Assembly: GCA_017506865.1 (NCBI GenBank)
Contig: JAFCMP010000007.1
Location: 434,001-498,000 of the forward strand
Source of the DNA: Tribonema minus
Taxonomy: Eukaryota; Sar; Xanthophyceae; Tribonematales; Tribonemataceae
DNA: 64,000 nt
Direction of reading: 5' to 3'
A model generated the notes under the pieces. It worked only from the letters and a program-made list of their open reading frames with translations, was not told the origin of the DNA and searched no databases. This document shows positions 12,532-25,000 of this stretch, one piece after another (the stretch's first letter is position 1; every line of letters begins with the position of its first letter). The translations under genes and the position numbers were made by a program.

Positions 12532-12739
12532 GGCAGCGTGTGGCTCTCGCGCCGCTGTACACGTTTCTTTCACAAAAAACTTGTGTGTTCCTGCGTTTCG
12601 TGACGTCACAAGAGCAGCAGCGCCGGAGTCCTGGGTCGTAGACCAGACCCAACCCGGGACTGTGTGCGGCTGAGCATGCGCAACGCGCTGCGCTTGACTT
12701 TGAGGCGCGTATGTGAGAAAGTGTGTCATGCAGAGCATA

Positions 12740-14697
12740 CATATGCATGCAATATAGACACAACAACATTAGCGACGGCTCCCAGAGCAGCTAGGGCACA
12801 GGGTGTGCCTAAGCGCATCCCATTCGCATTCCCACCCAACTACAGCTACCACTATGACGACCGAGATATTTGGGCCAGGCTGGCCCAAATATGGGGTTCG
12901 CATAGTTCGCTATGCCGACTGCATACCCTCCCCTTGCAGTTGCGGAAGTCCCAGCAACTGCTGCACTGTAATCACGCTCCAGCACACATGTCCGCCCTCA
13001 GCTCGCGGGCGACACTTCGGCGCCATTGTGGTTGCAGCAAGCCCCACAAAATGGTGCCGTCACAGTTAGGTCCGGCAAAGCTGCTGCTGCCGCTGCTGCT
13101 GGCAAGCGCGCAGGCTTAACGCACTCCAGGCCCCCCTTTGCATCCTGATTCGGGCAACACTCCGAAGGAGTGGTTGTAGCAATCATGGGCGCCATTAATG
13201 TATAGGCCCCAAGAAAGAGCCCAGCATGCAGGCTCGCGCCGCGAGTCGAGCGTTTCACGCCAGCGCAGGCATGATGACCGCGATCCGACACGCCAACTAG
13301 TGACCTTCGAGGCACAGGTGGCGTCGCGGGCAGAGAAGACTGCAGCAGACAAAAGCGTTGCTCTTGCGACCAAGAGGCCGCCAAATGCGGGCCCACTTTT
13401 ACTTACAAAATATCCCCAAAAAAACAATTCCCATATGCGAGGGGGGGGTGATTCATGTTGGAGAGATACGTATGGAACAGCCTGAGACAGAAAGAAGCAT
13501 AACAAAAGGGATACATGATGGAAGTCACACATAATGTCATGCATAGATTACTGCTGTGGTGACCCTAGCCAGCCTATGTAGACACCCCAGGGTGTGGGTG
13601 GGGGGATGCTCTCAGTCTTGCTTTCCAGCCAGCCAGACAAGTGCATCTCAGTGACTAGAAGCTCGGACACTGCGCCTCGCTGGCTTTTGATGTGGCTGTG
13701 CTTCGGTTCAGGTTTCCGTTTCGAAGTTCACATGGAGTACACAGTCAACCCGGCGCACTCTCGCTCGCGGACAAAAACAACAAAATCTGATAGAGCCAAG
13801 GGCATTCATCCTTTGCGCGCGCTGCAATGCATGTGCACACGCAGTTTCCGGTGGTGGCCCTGCTCGGCGAAAAAGAGCAGAGGAGCCTGTGTGCTTCTGC
13901 TAACATTCCGATCAACGGAACAGCCAGAAGCGAAGAGCTGCATGGTCTGCTCTACATGCACACATCAGGATTCATTGTGACAGCGCCGGCAGCAGCCATG
14001 CATCAGCCACGCTGCAGGTGCACGTGCACCTGCAAGATAAGTTGAAGTTTGTGAATTATTGTATTGAAGTTGGCGGTTTGCACTCTGACAGCGGCCCAGT
14101 AAGGTACAGATCACCACAGGTTTTCACCGTGCTGACAAAGGTGCAGCGCAGTGCTGATCTGCCGTCTATCGCGCTACCCTGTGCGATCGTGACGAAATAG
14201 GTGTGTACACATAAAGCGAATACGTGCAGTTGAAGTACACCACCAATGTTTTGCTCACTGAACCCGCGGATCGATCTCTCAGTTGCTTTGCCCAAGCCAT
14301 CGGAGGGCGCCGGTGCGCGTGCAAAGCACTGCCACCCGCATTCGCAGTTCCTCCACCGACAGTAATCAGATGCCTGTAGGGCAGGCGCCTGCGGGTACGT
14401 ATGTACGCGCCTGTACACATACCCCTATACCCCCCACGCCCATACGCATGTGCACTTCTGCGCTCACGCGCACGAAAGCATAGCGCCAGTTCACGCAGGC
14501 ACCTGTAAGCGGTGCCCGCGCGTTCACCAGTAGGCGCAACAAGCGCCATGGCCGGACATACTCTGGGTATGGTGTCGTCTGACCGTCTCTACCGTACGGC
14601 ACGCCAACAAGCGGAAGATAGCAGGCTACAGGAAATTCCTAGCCGCGATCCCGCTGCGCGCGCGCGGCGCTGCTGCTGGGACGCGCTGCGAGAACGG
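12740..14697. other. Spacer between two convergent-side gene ends, no gene supported
   Basis: A 12-bp-arm inverted repeat (atatttgggcca, spacer ggc) lies at 12866-12892. Open frames at 13.1-13.5 kb are not matched to any domain. Nothing else could be supported. Confidence 0.35.
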
Positions 14698-17600
14698 TCA
14701 CGGCAGCTGCAGCCTTCGCCGCTGCGCGGACGCCAGCTTCCCTCCCCCGTCACCACTACCCCCGCCGCCGCCGCCACCGCCGCCGCTGCCGCCGCCGCCT
14801 CGACCACCGCCGCCGCCGCCGCCGCCATAATCACGCACGCCGCGGCCGCCCCCGCTGCCGCCTCCGCCGCCGCCATCAATGCTGCCATTGTCGCCACCAT
14901 CGACTTCGCTGCGCAAGCCGCGGCGGCGGCGGCGGTGCGTGCGGTAGTACGTGCAGCTGAGGCCGTACGCGGGCCCGTTGGCGGCGCAGAACTCGCGCAG
15001 CGGCGCATCGAGCGGCGCGCGCGCCTCCTGAGCGTTGACCATGAGGTTGGTGTTCGCGTGATCGCCGTACGCGCCGTAGGACACCGCGTCGGGGTCGTAG
15101 ATGCGCTGCCAGTAGGTCAGCTCTGACCTGCGCGGCGGCGGCGGCTGGCGGTTGGCGGTTGGTGGTTTCGTGCGCGCATGGCGAGTCAACCGATTGCAGT
15201 GCGTATAGCATTCATGGTGTGTACTTCTATATAGTTGCGTGGTCGCCGTACGCGCCGTAGGACACTGTGTCGGGGTCGTAAATGCGCTGCCAGTAGGTCA
15301 GCTCCGACCTGGGGTGGGGGGGTTAGGGAAGGGTCAGGGTAGGGTTAGGATTAGCGGCGGCGGGGGACAGGTCGGCGTTAGGCAGCAGTTGGTGTGTGAG
15401 CACGCGGCGTTTCGGCCGGCCGACTGCAGTGTGCATATGGCATGCGTGTTATATAGCTCCGACTCGCGCAACCGCGGTTGGCGGTTGGTGATTTGCGCGC
15501 GCCTGTTGCCGTGGTGGGGTACTTGTTCTTGCATGATTTCGCTTGAGGCGCGAAAAATTTTCACATGGTTTCACACCGTAACGGAAGAAGGACCGATGTT
15601 CGGTCATATGATGACGCCCTTCGAAAGCGTGTGCTCAAATGCAGGGATGGGGAGGCGGAGAGCCATCTCTCAAAAGATTGGGGGAGGGGGGGGGGAAGGG
15701 GCCGATGAGGGCTACTGCTGCTATAAATGACGCGTGTTTTCAGTCGCAGCGCTACCAGCCCACCCCAATGAGCAAAACCAGAATCAGTTGTGCACTTCCC
15801 CAAATCAACCTGTGGCGCCGTCAACCCAATGCAATGGTGTCCGCTGCACGAAAGGTTTGCTTGGTAACACCGCCAATTGACGATGCATAGCACCACAAGC
15901 TGAAATGACCACTTGACGTCCACGCAGGTGCAGCAACTTGAAGTTGAAGTGTTGCACTCACCATCCGCTGTGGTTGTTACCAATGAAGATGTCAGCGTGC
16001 TTGCAGACGTCCTGGTCCAGCAACGCGCCCTGTACATTGTGTAACTGCCGTAACTGTGCACCCATGTCTGTGTCTGGCGCCAGCAGCAATTCCTTGGTGA
16101 AGACCTGCAGCCATGACAGACGCATCAGTGTCATGATGTGAATGATCTGATGTATAATGTTACACAACACTACTTGTTGATATTATATAGAGCACCCATG
16201 TCTGTGTCAGGCGCCAGCAGCACTTCCTTGGTGAAGACCTGCGGCGTTGACATACACATGAGTGATATTGTTACACCATCTTGTATGGAAGTACATTGCC
16301 GGCGTTGCAGTCTGTGGCATTGACACTGCCGATATGCGCGTCAAGCGATAGCAGCACTTCCTTGCTGAAGGCCTACAGGCAGGGCAAAATGAATGCGTTG
16401 AACTAATCAAGTACGCCAGATGTATGATCTTGCTGTATATGCTGGACGTAAGGTTACTTCTAGAATGATCTGCCTGTATGTTCAACTTGAGGTTCATTCA
16501 GCACATGCTGTGAAGCGCACCCCTGGAGTACACATTACATGATAGCACTATCAGAAGGGACGCCTGCAGATCAATAGTGCAAGGATGCGCGTGCCGTACC
16601 TACCTACTCAAGTACAGTAGAAACACGTGAAGTTACACATCATACTCCAAAGTAGCCGTTTTTAGCCATGCATATAGCTATGCGCCGTGACAGTGGATGC
16701 ATTGACTTTTGATTTTTTGGTCAATTTTTGAAAAAAAGGCAGAAATGCGCATGAATTTGGTGACTTGCGATAGCGCAAATGAAAGCAGACACTAAAAGCT
16801 TTCGAATGATGCCACCAGCAAAGTGCGCAGCTGTAGTGGTCAGTAGTTCACTTAGGAGGGACCCTCGCCGAGCGCCGTGCTCAGCAGCGCTAACGCGCTG
16901 CTAGCTCGCGCCTATGATGGGAGCGCACTTTTCTGAGGCCAGTTTCGGCACAATAAGAACTTTCTGGAACTTTTTCATTATGTGAGTCACCCAAAATTCA
17001 TGCGCATTTCGGATCAAACTTTGAAAACAAGCCGATCAGTCAAAAACCCTATAGTTAACGCCAAATTTGTAAGGGAACCTCTTTGAGCGCCTCTGTAGCT
17101 ACGCACACGCACCCAGAGGCCGTGGCGCAGGTCTGCATGTCCCCCTATGCTATAGTGCCGCCTGCTTGCCAGCTCACCGCTGCCACAAGGCTCACTGGCG
17201 CGTGCCCAACCCACCGCCACATTTCAATATATTCGCATACATAAAACCCGTTATTTCGGGAGGGGAGCGGCACCCCCCGAGGGGTCTGAACAGCGTGGCA
17301 CAACAACACCACGCCACAGCGACGCCGGGCGAGGACAGTGCCTACAGCAATAAGATAGAACGTTAAGTGTTCAGGCCATAGCACCTCAGCGCGGTATGCA
17401 CGGTGGGGACAAGTAGAAACTGCGATCAATCAAATTCAATCCTCGAAGTCACTGCATCCACTGTAGGCATTTAATTTGTTGCTGAACACCTCTACAATTG
17501 CAGCAACCGAGTTCCGCTTTCTCAGTGCAAAGCGGAAGGCACGTCACCTGAGTGAAGTGCGCCGACAGCACGGCGACTGTGTCCGACAGTTCTGTCGCGT

Positions 17601-18630
17601 GGCTGCCGGCGATGTAGAGCGTCTCCACCTTAGACAGCGCATGGCCATCTGCAATCGTCGCGCCGATCTTGCTGGCTATTTGCTCCAGGGTGTAGAAGCC
17701 GGGAGGCCTGCACGCCAGCGCGAGCGGCAGTCAACAACAGTGTGGTGTGGGGCGTCACCTGATGAGGTTCAAGTGCTGATTTGTGGGAACTGCGCCGCAC
17801 TCGCTCGTGATTATGCGCTCTCTGCCTATCGGCTTCACAGAAAAAACGCTCTTGCTCATAATGACACCTATGTAACGTTAAGGGTAGGTACATACTGCTG
17901 CTCATATGCCTGAGCACAACCAACGGACCCCGCATGCGGTGAACCATCAGATTTGTCTCCCGGACTTGATACATGCACGGTCACTGACTCACTCACTCAT
18001 TCACTCATACACTCCCAACTCATCCACTCACCCGCCAAAGGGCCGCTGGAAGGCTGCCTCCATGCATGCATGCAGGCACGGGTACGGCCCACCCGCCGCC
18101 AGCACCGCGCGCAACAACTGCACGAAGTCCATCACTCACTCACTCACTAACTCACTCACTGACTCACCCGACGAAGTGCCGCTGGAAGTCTGCCTCCGCA
18201 CGCACGTGCACGCACGCGTACGGCCCGCGTGCCGCCAGCACCATACAACAGACTCACTCACTTACTTACTCACTCACTCTACAAAGTGCCGCTGGAAGTC
18301 CGACTCCGTGCGCAGGTGCAGGCACGCGTACGCCCCCCCCCCCGCCGCCGCCAGCGCGCTGCGCATGCGCCGCACCATCGCGGCGAGCGGCGCCGCCGGC
18401 CGCATCGCGTGCAGCGCCTCCGCCAAAAAGTGCTGCCCCGCATGGAACCTCATGGTCGCAGGCGGCGGACCGATCAGCTCCACGAGGGTATTCGGCGCGG
18501 CGCGCGCGCAGGCGAGCGCTGCCGTCGACTCGGACTGAGACTCTACGCCTGCGGGGACGCCGTCGGGGCGCGCGAGGCGCAGGCCGCCGTGCTTCTGCAG
18601 GAAGGCGTCGAAGCTCTGCCAGCTGAACAC
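14698..18630 (-). CDS. O-fucosyltransferase-like protein, four 3' exons, 5' exons not found
   Basis: Minus-strand exons are 18630-18278, 17707-17548, 16104-15962 and 15127-14698, with phases 2, 0 and 2 and GT-AG ends. Hallmarks of the GDP-fucose O-fucosyltransferase fold appear in order: FSWQSFDAFLQKHGG; a catalytic-type HLRTESDF (the His-x-Arg-x-Glu-x-Asp motif); YTLEQIASKIG; ETLYIAGSH, a nucleotide-binding-type strand; FTKELLLAPD; and HADIFIGNNHSGW, which is typical of the C-terminal part. The protein then ends in a long Gly-rich tail from about 14.9 kb. Such enzymes transfer fucose to protein or glycan acceptors in the secretory pathway. The first exon seen starts in mid-domain behind an acceptor, so the N-terminal signal-anchor region must lie above 18.65 kb; it was not recognised there. 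Three of the junctions have duplicated copies in the introns. Confidence 0.75.
15238..15308 (-). repeat. Intronic copy of the last-exon start, O-fucosyltransferase-like gene
   Basis: This repeats 15062-15127 at an offset of about 181 bp: the same acceptor, then the codons for ELTYWQRIYDPD with a few substitutions. It lies upstream of the used exon in gene orientation. Confidence 0.9.
16192..16373 (-). repeat. Two intronic copies of the third-exon start, O-fucosyltransferase-like gene
   Basis: The block gcacccatgtctgtgtc ... gaagacctgc, which contains the acceptor and the codons for FTKELLLAPDTDMGA, is found at 16058-16106 (used) and again at 16192-16245 (close copy) and 16330-16373 (diverged copy). 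Confidence 0.85.
18034..18241 (-). repeat. Two intronic copies of the HLRTESDF exon end plus CACT satellite
   Basis: Copies at about 18034-18118 and 18171-18241 repeat the exon end (plus-strand aagtgccgctggaagtc) found at 18278-18360. Each is joined to a run of the tetramer cact, which contains repeated gtgagt donor-like sequence on the minus strand. Confidence 0.85.
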
Positions 18631-18649
18631 CTGCGACGCCCGCGAATGC

Positions 18650-20540
18650 AAAACAAGAAGATGGAAGGGGGCATGTCGGCAGAGAGTGCGTACTGTGCGC
18701 TGCGAAGTGGATGGTGCCGCGGTGCAGGGGGTGGAGTGGTGATGGCGACTCTGAGTCAGACTCGCCGATAGCAGGGATGGTGACTCAGAGTCAGACTTGG
18801 CATCTGCTGGCAGTGCTGCTGTGGCTTGGCGGGTGAATTTACGAGCTGACTACCTGTCAAAGGTGCGTTGTGGGTGCTGCCCACGACTGACATTCATACA
18901 CTTGTTACAGGTGGCAGATGCGAGGAGGTGAGCAGACAGTGACTCACTGACTCAGACTTTGACTCAAACTTGAGCCCAGCTGAGGCGCAGGATGTTTCTG
19001 CTAGTAGTAGCGTGTCGTGCTTTGGCCTGAAGAGATCAGCTGCATATCTGCGAATGTCTCAGCCTGATTCGACCCAGAAATTGCACGTGCGTGCACTGCG
19101 ATCAGATTACTCAGTCACAGCGACAACATGGTTGAAGGTTTGTGAAAGCCATGGGCGCAACGGACCCCATGCAGCTGGCAAGCGATTGCTACTGCGAAGC
19201 TCTGAACACCCGCTAGTGATTGTATCGCTGATGTCATGATGTTGAACTTGGTAGTGTGTGGTCTGTCACCCTACAAGGCTGCAAGCCTTAGCTACTTGCT
19301 CATTGCATTCGGCTATTCATAGCCTGTACTGTAGTACGACTGGCCATGTCGTGAAGAAGTGATCAGCAATGCGCATGGAGCCACTTTCAAGGTGTTCACA
19401 TAGACACATGCCAATTCTGGTTGCAAGCTGGGTTTCCAACATCTGGGTGTTTCGCGCCCTGACCGAGAGTTAATAGTAAGTACGACAGGCAAGCAGCAAT
19501 CAACATCTGTCGAAGATGCCCCCATTTCACCCACCTCCTGGAAGTGCAGCTGGGTGTTAACGCCCACTTGCGACCACAGAGTCGGGGCCACAATGTTCCT
19601 GTTCTGGCAGATGCCATAGTCCACAAATTGGAGGAACTTCTCTCTGAAGATGTTCAGCCCATCCTCGTGCTGATGCAAGGACCTGTGGCTGATGAAGGAA
19701 TTCGAAGCTGCGATCCAACCCAGGCCCGGACACAAGCAGGCACGGAGAGAGGCACGACGTTACTTGATGCTGCTGGTGGTTCCATGTCCTTGGAAGAGAA
19801 GGTCGGCATACAAGCTGACATCCTGTGACATGCAATGCGCCGAAGGATCCGGCAATGAGGAGGCACCTCCGTTTTCTCATGAAACCCTAAATTGGTGTCT
19901 CACCTTCGCTGTCCCAACTGCTACACACGCATCCAATGGCATCGCCTGTTACTGCGGCACCCTCCAGTGAAGTCGTTGTGGCACCCTCCAATGACAACCA
20001 GCTGCCCATAGCACTGACTAGCAGCACTGACAACCAGCGGCTGACCGGCATCAATTGTCCCTGCTGACCCAGGTGACTTTACAACGGGTTGGCCTCAGAG
20101 CAATAGCTGGCTAGCAGGAGCATCCGATACTCTCTCGCAGGCCTTCAGACGCCCTCACTCCCAATACCCCCAGGGAACTGTAACCGTCAGTTCCACATGG
20201 TGAACTTCAACAGTTGACTGCAGGACGTGACCACAAACTTTTTGATGAATCATGACCACATGGACCTGCGTGGAATGATGGCCTGCGTAGCATGATGGAC
20301 CTGCATGGCATGATGGACTTGCATGACATCATCAGCGCATGTTGCCGCGGTACGAACATGGGCAATCTTCTCAACTTTGCTTGCTGAGCATGGCACTTGC
20401 CCAAGATGCACACCAATATGAATTGATGCAACTTTTCGCATGGCGGGACGGTCCATCCGAGATGTCGACGTATATGCCGTCATTTGCAATGCTCCACAAG
20501 TATGTGACTATTTCAAACTTGGACGTTTCTTCTTCAACAG
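18650..20540. other. Spacer; missing 5' exons of the fucosyltransferase-like gene should lie here
   Basis: Short open frames on both strands at 19.3-19.9 kb look protein-like but match no family known to me and lack clear splice frames. A 45-base motif beginning atctgggtgtttcgcgccct (19441-19484) recurs elsewhere in the window. Confidence 0.3.
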
Positions 20541-20919
20541 AGTCAGACGACGAAGGTTGTACTGCGCTTGTACCGAGGCCGCCAAGACTACCCACTATTC
20601 TGGTCATTATGATCAGAATTGCTACAAACTTGCCACTTTGGCAATAGGGTCATTTGGCAGCATCGGGGAGCAGGGGCGGAAGCTGCTGGAGGCTGTGGCG
20701 ACGGAGTATGCCAGCAGGATGTCAGTGCCCGGAGGAGCGCGCCCTAAAGCTCTCAAGGGCATCGCCCTGGCGCGCTTACGCTCGGCACTGTCGGCAGCGC
20801 TCCACATGGCGTACTCTGGCCGTGTCATGACACACATGGCAGAATCCAGGGGGGGGGGGCACATGGAGGAGGACGTAGGGGAGGACCCCGAGATGCCATT
20901 TGGCGGCGGCGGCGTTTGA
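20540..20919 (+). pseudogene. C-terminal fragment of a reverse-transcriptase-type retroelement ORF
   Basis: The open stretch ending at 20919 reads KTTHYSGHYD, KLATLAIGSFGSIGEQGRKL, LEAVATEYASR and then LARLRSALSAALHMAYSGRV. This is the tail that follows the reverse transcriptase in many algal and oomycete non-LTR-type elements: a G-x-x-G turn followed by paired helices with Arg and Leu. The same tail architecture appears on the minus strand at 46.3-46.6 kb. No RT core lies upstream, so this is a 5'-truncated copy. The family assignment is by pattern and moderate. Confidence 0.4.
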
Positions 20920-22047
20920 GTGGTTGTCGTTGCGACACTTTCAGACTGTCATACGACATGTAGATTCCTTACAGCTAGATGCCAATCATCTGGGCTTTTT
21001 CGCGCCCTGAGCGAGAATTAATAAAAAGTACCGCGCACTCATACACAAACCTCAACCGCATACTACCTGTTGCATTTGACATTACACAGCGCCGCTGCCC
21101 TACGATATGCTTCGTTGAGCAATGCCATGAAGCCTGCCTGCATGCATGCAGCCACAAAGCGATACGGCCGCTCAGGCTTCACCACATTGCACATGACGTT
21201 TTCAAGGCAATCTGCGGGGATCCAAAGCTACTTGGCCAGCCCAGCTTCTGTCTGCCTCTCTGCCATTCAGTTTTACCCAGGCCATCTGACCGCCACATAG
21301 GGTAATGACAGCAGATTGCAACATCAAGAAAGCCAGCAGTGGTTCACACGTGGTGAAGAGCTATGTCATTATGTGGGAAGTAGAACTGAGCTATGTTGAC
21401 GCTGGCGTGCTAGCGGCACAAGCGCCGCAGCCGCGCAGCAGCACGTGTCATCGCGCGCAGGAAAAAGACACACAAGACACCAAACGGAAACTGTGTGACA
21501 CACTGTGTGTCTGTACAACAAGTCGCACGCGCAAGTGTCGGGGGGCGCAACTGGGGCTCCCTCTGTTGCATGGTGAGACCAGGCCCGGAAGTAGGTCTTG
21601 GCATCTGTGTGTGCGTGGGACTTGCGCAGAGGGGAGGGGTGGAGGGGGGAGTTGGCGGCAAACAGCACCGCATACACTTCCAGGGCATCGTTGCAGCTGT
21701 GCTCATACTTGCCGTATCCCCCTCGCGCTGGCATTTCAGCAGCATCTGCCTATCGCCTGCTCAGCGATCTGCGGAAGGCAGTGCCAGAAGCCCTGAGTGG
21801 TGCGTCTCATCACAGAGAGGCTGTGTTAACAAGAACACACGTTTGGCCGCAAGCAGGGCGTCAGTGGCACAGCCCTACTCCCACCCCTTCCAACCCCCGC
21901 AACATACTTCATCACCACAACGCACAGAGAGGGCGTTGCGAAAGCGCGCCAGGGGCAGGCGCGCACACGCCGTGCCCGCCATGGCTGGTGGCTGGCGGGC
22001 ATCACTGCTCAGCAGCAGCAGCAGCGCTCAATCGCTCACGCGCTGCG
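20920..22047. other. Spacer 3' of the aspartyl protease gene
   Basis: It contains another copy of the 45-base dispersed motif (20988-21033). A diverged echo of the protease last exon lies near 21700-21735 (catacttgccgtatcccc). No gene is supported. Confidence 0.35.
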
Positions 22048-25000
22048 TCACAACACGGCCGACATCTTGCCGTACCCGCCGCCGCCGCCGTTTCTGCTCC
22101 CCTCCTCAATGTGGCTGATGTGATGCGGCAGCTCAAACTCATCCTCCCCCCCCGCGAGCTCCTCCCCATCGGGGCCCACCACCTGGTACCCCCGGGTCCC
22201 CCCCCACGTCCCCCTCGCGCGCCCCCCCGCCGCAGCGCGCGCGCGCCGCCGCCGCCGCCACACCGCCGCCGCCGCCACCACCCCCAGCGCCGCCACCACC
22301 GCGATCGCGACCGGTGCTGCGCGCTTTGCGCTGCCGCCGCCGCTGCCGCCCTCCGCTGCGCCCGTGGCGTGTTCCCCGGCCACAAGATATGCGGAACGGT
22401 CCTCGGCGAGAAGAACGGAGACGTCCTCCGCGGGGGTTTCAACGCGCGAAACGGCGCCGGCAGGGACTGCGCTATCGGCGTCGGCGGACAGACGCGACTG
22501 AACGCCGGCGCCGAAGGCCGGGTCCCGCAGCTGTTTCATGAGGGCCACTGCAGATGCCTGCGGGCGAGCGGTTGCAACAGGAGGGGAGGAGCGAGGGGAG
22601 AAGGGCGGTGTTGTTGGCGACGCGCATAGTCTAGTGGGAGTGGCGGAGTGGTGGTGCAGAGTGTGGGGAACATCACTTGCGTGTATGTTTGTGTATGACA
22701 GCAGGGGGGGGACGGGGGGGGGGGGGGGGGAGCAACATTGCCCACCACGAATGGCTCTCGCGAGGCTCAGTGGGACTCTGCAGACATCCAGTTCTTTGAG
22801 TTGGGTCAGTCACTGAGCTCATTTCACATACGAAGCCGTTTGCAGAGGTGCCTGCACACATGACAGGTGCTTGGAAATGATCGCTGGACTGCTTACTGCT
22901 GCTGCTGCCTTGGCATGCGGCATCACTGCGGACATGGAGGGCATGTGATATATATGGCAGAGAGCGCTGCTGCGGGCGCATGAGGTCAGGGTTGAGGTTT
23001 GAAGTACGACAACGCTCCGACACAGACGGCCCCTTGTTGCATCAGCAACTGTCCCCAGACATCCCCACACGATGACGGTGCGCGTGAGTACATGACATTT
23101 GCTGTCAAACAACATCACTGCAAGCTCTGAATGATGCTAGCATCGCTTGACCGCTTCAGCAGGTGAAGATTGCACTCAGCGTGAGAGTCACCAACAGTGA
23201 GTTTCTCGCAGATCGTACCTCGTCCACTGTCGGGTAGACGTGCACCGCAAACGGCGCCTCAAACAGCACCCCGCCCTCCCCGTGCCCCCCCTCGTGGTCC
23301 CCGTGCAGCGCGCGCCCCCCGCGCTCGATGACCTCATAAACTTCAACATCACCCGGTTGAACTTGCGCGCCATCCGCCAAGCGCAGCGGCGCCGCAATCG
23401 CCGCCGCCAGCGCGTCGCTCATGCGCGCGTCCCACGCGCTGCCGCCGCCGCCGCTGCCGCCCGCAGCAGCAGCGGCGATGCGCACGCGCGCCGCCCCCGT
23501 CACCAGCAGCCCCATGAGCGCCACCGCGCACTGCGCGCCCGTGTGGCAGTCTCGCGCCTGCGGCACGCACGCTGCCGCTTCCGCCCCCGCCGCCCCCGCC
23601 GCCGCCTCCCCCCGCTCCGGCGCGCGCCATTGCCGCCGCTGCCGGCACTTGTTGTCGCACGGCGACCACGCCGTGGGCGCGCAGGTGTCGCCCCCCTTGT
23701 CCCCCTCCCCCGCAGGCGTAGAGGGGGGCTGTGAAGGGGGGGGGTGCGGCGCCCCCGCTGAGCACTGTTTCGTGCAGGGCCGCGTCTCCGTCGCGAGGTC
23801 GGGGCAGTTGGCGTCGGCTTCGCCGCTGCCGAGGGAGAACTTCTGCGACCAGACTTCGACACCGGACTGCTCGGAAGGGGACTCCGCGCCCAGGGGGCAC
23901 TTGGCATTGCAGGGCTGCAGCGGGGACAGGAGGGGGGGGGGGGGGGGAGGTGAAAGTGTGAGGGGCCGGCACGAGCAGCATATCGGTGTGTGTAAGGGGG
24001 GGAGTACTTTATGATCCACTCAAGTGCACGGCACTTGCTTTGCTCTCCTGCAATGGCAACATGCGGGGACAGGCTAGGTGGTGGCATCAAGGGGGGGGGG
24101 GGAAGCATTGGGGATGGTTGCACAGCGATGATTGATACTTGTTTGTGCCAATCTTGGCGGGTGGAGGCAGGCTAAAGTAGTGCTCTCACCACTGAACAAG
24201 GGCGTCACAACCGGCATGTTGCAAGCCTGCTTCAAGAAACTTCAACTCTGAAACTTCACGAGCTCCCTGACCAGGCCAAGACTCGTGTGGTAACACACGT
24301 CGCCTTGCACGGCAATGCAACCCTTGACTCTCATGTACGCACTCTCCATAATTTTTGTGCTTCTGCTGCACAGCGCTTGATCCTGGCTTGCGGAATATGG
24401 CACTTGTGCCAAACCTAACCCTATCCCTCTCAACGGTCGCACATCACAACAGCGACCGAGGTTTGCAACATGACACACCGTCCTGAAAGCAGGCGACGAC
24501 AACCAGCGCTGTCGCATGTTGAGATGCATAATCGATGAGCACTGCCATACACACGAGCGTCGCGTCACCACACACGCGCACGACGCGTTACGAAAACAGC
24601 AACCGTCGTCAGCCACCCCCCGTGCACAATGGCCAGCGCACCTGCCTCCGTCTGCCTAATTGCAGCCACGCCAGCTTCCATATGTGCACACACGTCCCAG
24701 CAAAAGGCGGTGATGCACGCCATTACACGTGGTCCATGAGCACTGCCAAACGCGCAAACAATGCACCATCAGTACTACCATCATCTTCAATAACCATCCG
24801 CCCATGCAGTCACCTTAACAAGCGCATCCGCCTCCGTCTCGCACAGCCCCGGCGCCGGCGTCTCCTGCGCCTCCGGTATCGCCTCAGGCGTAACTTCAAC
24901 AGTCGGCTCCGGGGTGCCCGTCGCCCCCCCCCCCTCCCCCCCCCCCGCAGCAGGCTCCTCAGTGCTCGCCGCATCCGCCCCCCCCTTCTGTGGCTCCGCA

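Noticed and set aside
19313-19970. Overlapping frames on both strands that look partly protein-like
   Set aside because: Neither strand gives a recognised motif or clear exon boundaries; they may be part of a decayed element or an unknown 5' exon.
22002-24123. Several long Arg/Pro-rich frames on both strands over the protease last exons
   Set aside because: They are frame shadows in high-GC sequence; only the minus frame joined in phase gives TSP1-like and membrane segments.
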